From Bacteroidota bacterium (lineage in GTDB: Bacteria > Bacteroidota > Bacteroidia > Bacteroidales > Dysgonomonadaceae), in NCBI GenBank assembly GCA_023418255.1, contig JAEZZZ010000040.1:1-7755 (forward strand): a stretch of 7,755 nucleotides of DNA. Direction: 5' to 3'. The position numbers and the translations under genes are program-made. Below are positions 6,567 through 7,755 of the stretch, one piece after another; the stretch's first letter is position 1; the number at the start of each line of letters is the position of its first letter. The notes beneath the pieces were generated by a model. It saw nothing but the letters and a program-made list of their open reading frames with translations. It was not told the origin of the DNA and did no database searches.

Positions 6567-6669
6567 CAAGCGAAGAAGGCAAGAAGGGAAAAGTGCGGAA
6601 CAAGGTAAAAGTTAAAGTACGAAATAGCAAGGTGCTTCATTGTCATGAATCTATAATTTTATAAAATGA

Positions 6670-7134
6670 GTGCCCGTATATTTTCTCAAAATACTTATCT
6701 TTACAAAAAGAATTGCTATAGATCTAATTGATTTTATTTCAGAATTTCCCGATGAGGAAAGCTGCAAACAAAAGTTTAAAAAGTATCGAGAGCAAGTCGG
6801 GGTTGTCTGTCATCGATGTGGGTGCACGGCTCACTATTGGAAAAAGGATAAAGAGCAGTATGAATGTAAACACTGTCATACCCTAATTACCTTAAAAAGC
6901 GGCACGGTCATGCATAAGTCAAAATCTGCTTTCCGCTATTGGTTTATTGCCGGCAGTAGTGGCAAGAAACAATTAATCATCACATTTCACGATATAAAAC
7001 CTGAGTTCTTACAAAACTATTTGGATGAATTTTGCTATAAATTTAATCGCAGTTACTTTGGAGAAGCGCTTTTTGGAAGATTACTCGTGGCATGTGTAAG
7101 TTACAAAAATAAATTTAGGTATAAATACGGATAG
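6670..7134 (+). pseudogene. IS1595-family transposase with catalytic core deleted in frame
   Basis: The frame carries two ends of an IS1595-type transposase. Residues 25-94 contain EFPDEESC, a zinc ribbon with Cys47/Cys50 (CHRC) and Cys66/Cys69 (CKHC), and LKSGTVMHKSKSAFRYWF, as in the Zn_Tnp_IS1595 domain. Residues 105-154, starting TFHDIKPEFLQNYLDEFCYK and ending ACVSYKNKFRYKYG, match the family's extreme C-terminus. Between them, at about residues 94-104 (6949-6981), the whole DDE-type catalytic region of roughly 150-200 residues is missing; intact members have about 290-310 residues. The join keeps the reading frame. The first in-frame start is a GTG at 6670; the ATG at 6666 is in another frame and stops after 21 codons. 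I found no convincing terminal inverted repeats. It cannot transpose by itself but may still encode a small zinc-ribbon protein. Confidence 0.75.
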
Positions 7135-7176
7135 TTATTTTTTATAAAGAATTGGATAAATAAAATGGTTGAACTC

Positions 7177-7207
7177 TTTTACAACTGAAATAAAAGTAGT
7201 ATATTTG
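7177..7207 (+). promoter_or_regulatory. Promoter of the tRNA-Cys gene
   Basis: TATATTTG (7200-7207) is an exact match to the Bacteroidota -7 consensus TAnnTTTG. TTTT at 7177-7180, 19 bases upstream, stands in for the -33 TTTG. Transcription would start about 15 bases before the mature tRNA. Confidence 0.6.
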
Positions 7208-7227
7208 CAGTCGCTTAATGCAGAAAA

Positions 7228-7298
7228 GGTACCTTGACCGAGTGGCTAGGTAGCGGTCTGCAAAACCGTGTACGGCGGTTCGACTCCGCCAGGTACCT
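7228..7298 (+). tRNA. tRNA-Cys (anticodon GCA)
   Basis: A full cloverleaf of 71 bases. The acceptor stem pairs GGTACCT (7228-7234) with AGGTACC (7291-7297); the discriminator is T (7298), as expected for cysteine tRNAs. The D stem ACC/GGT has three pairs. The anticodon stem GCGGT/ACCGT (one G-U) closes the loop CTGCAAA, with anticodon GCA at 7260-7262. The T stem GGCGG/CCGCC closes the loop TTCGACT. The 3' CCA is not encoded and must be added. It stands alone, with its own promoter, and borders the decay zone that carries the transposase remnant; no duplicated 3' end (attachment site) is visible in the window. Confidence 0.97.
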
Positions 7299-7339
7299 CT
7301 GAAAAAAGTACTTTCCAATATTTTGGTAAACGTCAAATT

Positions 7340-7373
7340 ACAGGATTCAGTTTTTATACTTGAATCCTGTTTT
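7340..7373 (+). terminator. Rho-independent terminator downstream of tRNA-Cys
   Basis: A perfect 10-bp stem ACAGGATTCA (7340-7349) with TGAATCCTGT (7361-7370) around an 11-base loop, followed directly by a short T-run (7370-7373). It lies 41 bp after the tRNA, on the same strand, and most likely ends its transcript. Confidence 0.75.
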
Positions 7374-7755
7374 CAAATCACCATTGTACGATAAAAAATA
7401 ATCCAAAGTGCAGGAATAAAAATAAATTTTCATCCCTTCTTTACGATCAGAGTACGCACACAGGCAACCGAATTGCTTTGGATATTTTCAGAATTCACAC
7501 GGTCAATGCGGTTAAGATGATTAAAAATAGCGAAGAAAAGCCTCAGGCAATCGGTTTGATAAAATCTGAAAATCACAAAATAGAAGAGCTTTTTTTAGTT
7601 TTCCCGGGTTGTTATGTTGCCGCGTGTTATTTAACCCGCATTATTCATGAAGAACACTTTCCATTTTCTTTGCCCCTCTTTTCCTCTGTGGGATGAATGG
7701 TTTTACTATTTTCTAATCCGATGATTGTTTTTTGAACGTTTCTTACTCCGCAAAA
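7374..7755. other. Right-hand region without a recognisable gene
   Basis: No coding region can be supported. A plus-strand frame stays open from at least 7409 to the TGA at 7694-7696 and includes KPQAIGLIKSENHKIEELF, slightly reminiscent of the first helix of hemerythrin-HHE proteins, but there is no ATG in a sensible place and what follows does not fit that fold. No tRNA, repeat array or clear promoter was found. It may hold the start or end of a feature beyond the window edge. Confidence 0.3.

Noticed and set aside
6630..6650. Possible left terminal repeat of the IS1595 element (GGTGCTTCATTGTCATGAAT)
   Set aside because: No inverted partner was found within about 100 bp downstream of the transposase frame.
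7142..7336. 64-codon minus-strand open frame
   Set aside because: It runs antisense through the tRNA-Cys gene, and its composition is explained by that gene.
7478..7696. 72-codon plus-strand frame faintly like a hemerythrin-HHE first helix
   Set aside because: The similarity covers about a dozen residues, the histidine is shifted from the usual place, the rest does not fit and there is no convincing start.

Overview
The window looks like a Bacteroidota (Bacteroidales-like) chromosome segment. Three things point there. The DNA is AT-rich and genes start without clear Shine-Dalgarno boxes. Several promoters fit the Bacteroidota -33/-7 pattern (TTG or TTTG, then TAnnTTTG): TATCTTTG before the transporter genes and TATATTTG before the tRNA. 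The window also carries a free-standing 23S-rRNA-intervening-sequence-type four-helix-bundle gene and an IS1595-type transposase remnant. The species cannot be named from this sequence.

Layout. Positions 159-5802 on the minus strand hold, in transcription order, two half-transporter ABC exporter genes (4045-5802, then 1737-3473) and a family C69 dipeptidase gene (159-1610). The two ABC proteins are both complete membrane-domain plus ATPase fusions and most likely form one heterodimeric type IV exporter-fold pump of the MdlAB / YbtPQ / IrtAB kind, substrate unknown. A good promoter lies about 140 bp upstream of the first ABC gene, with two tandem ATCCC-N8-(G/A)GGAT dyads beginning at its -33 element. 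A hairpin after the second ABC gene (1707-1733) may separate the dipeptidase from the transporter transcript.

Between the two ABC genes sits an oppositely oriented cassette of about 560 bp. It holds its own candidate promoter and a four-helix-bundle gene, and is bounded by inverted repeats built from a 7-bp unit (TKAAAAR). It starts 5 bp from one ABC gene and ends 4 bp from the other, so it looks like an insertion into an operon joint. The four-helix gene is out of frame with its only ATG by one base, at a run of nine A.

Positions 6025-7135 are a decay zone: an unassigned stretch, a C-terminal piece of a short-chain dehydrogenase, and an IS1595-family transposase with its catalytic core deleted but its frame kept. 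A tRNA-Cys(GCA) gene with promoter and downstream terminator follows (7177-7373). The last 380 bp contain no gene I can recognise.

No wholly new defence or metabolic system is evident. The best leads are the intervening-sequence-like cassette with its periodic ends and A9 frame break, and the tandem operator array controlling the exporter pair.
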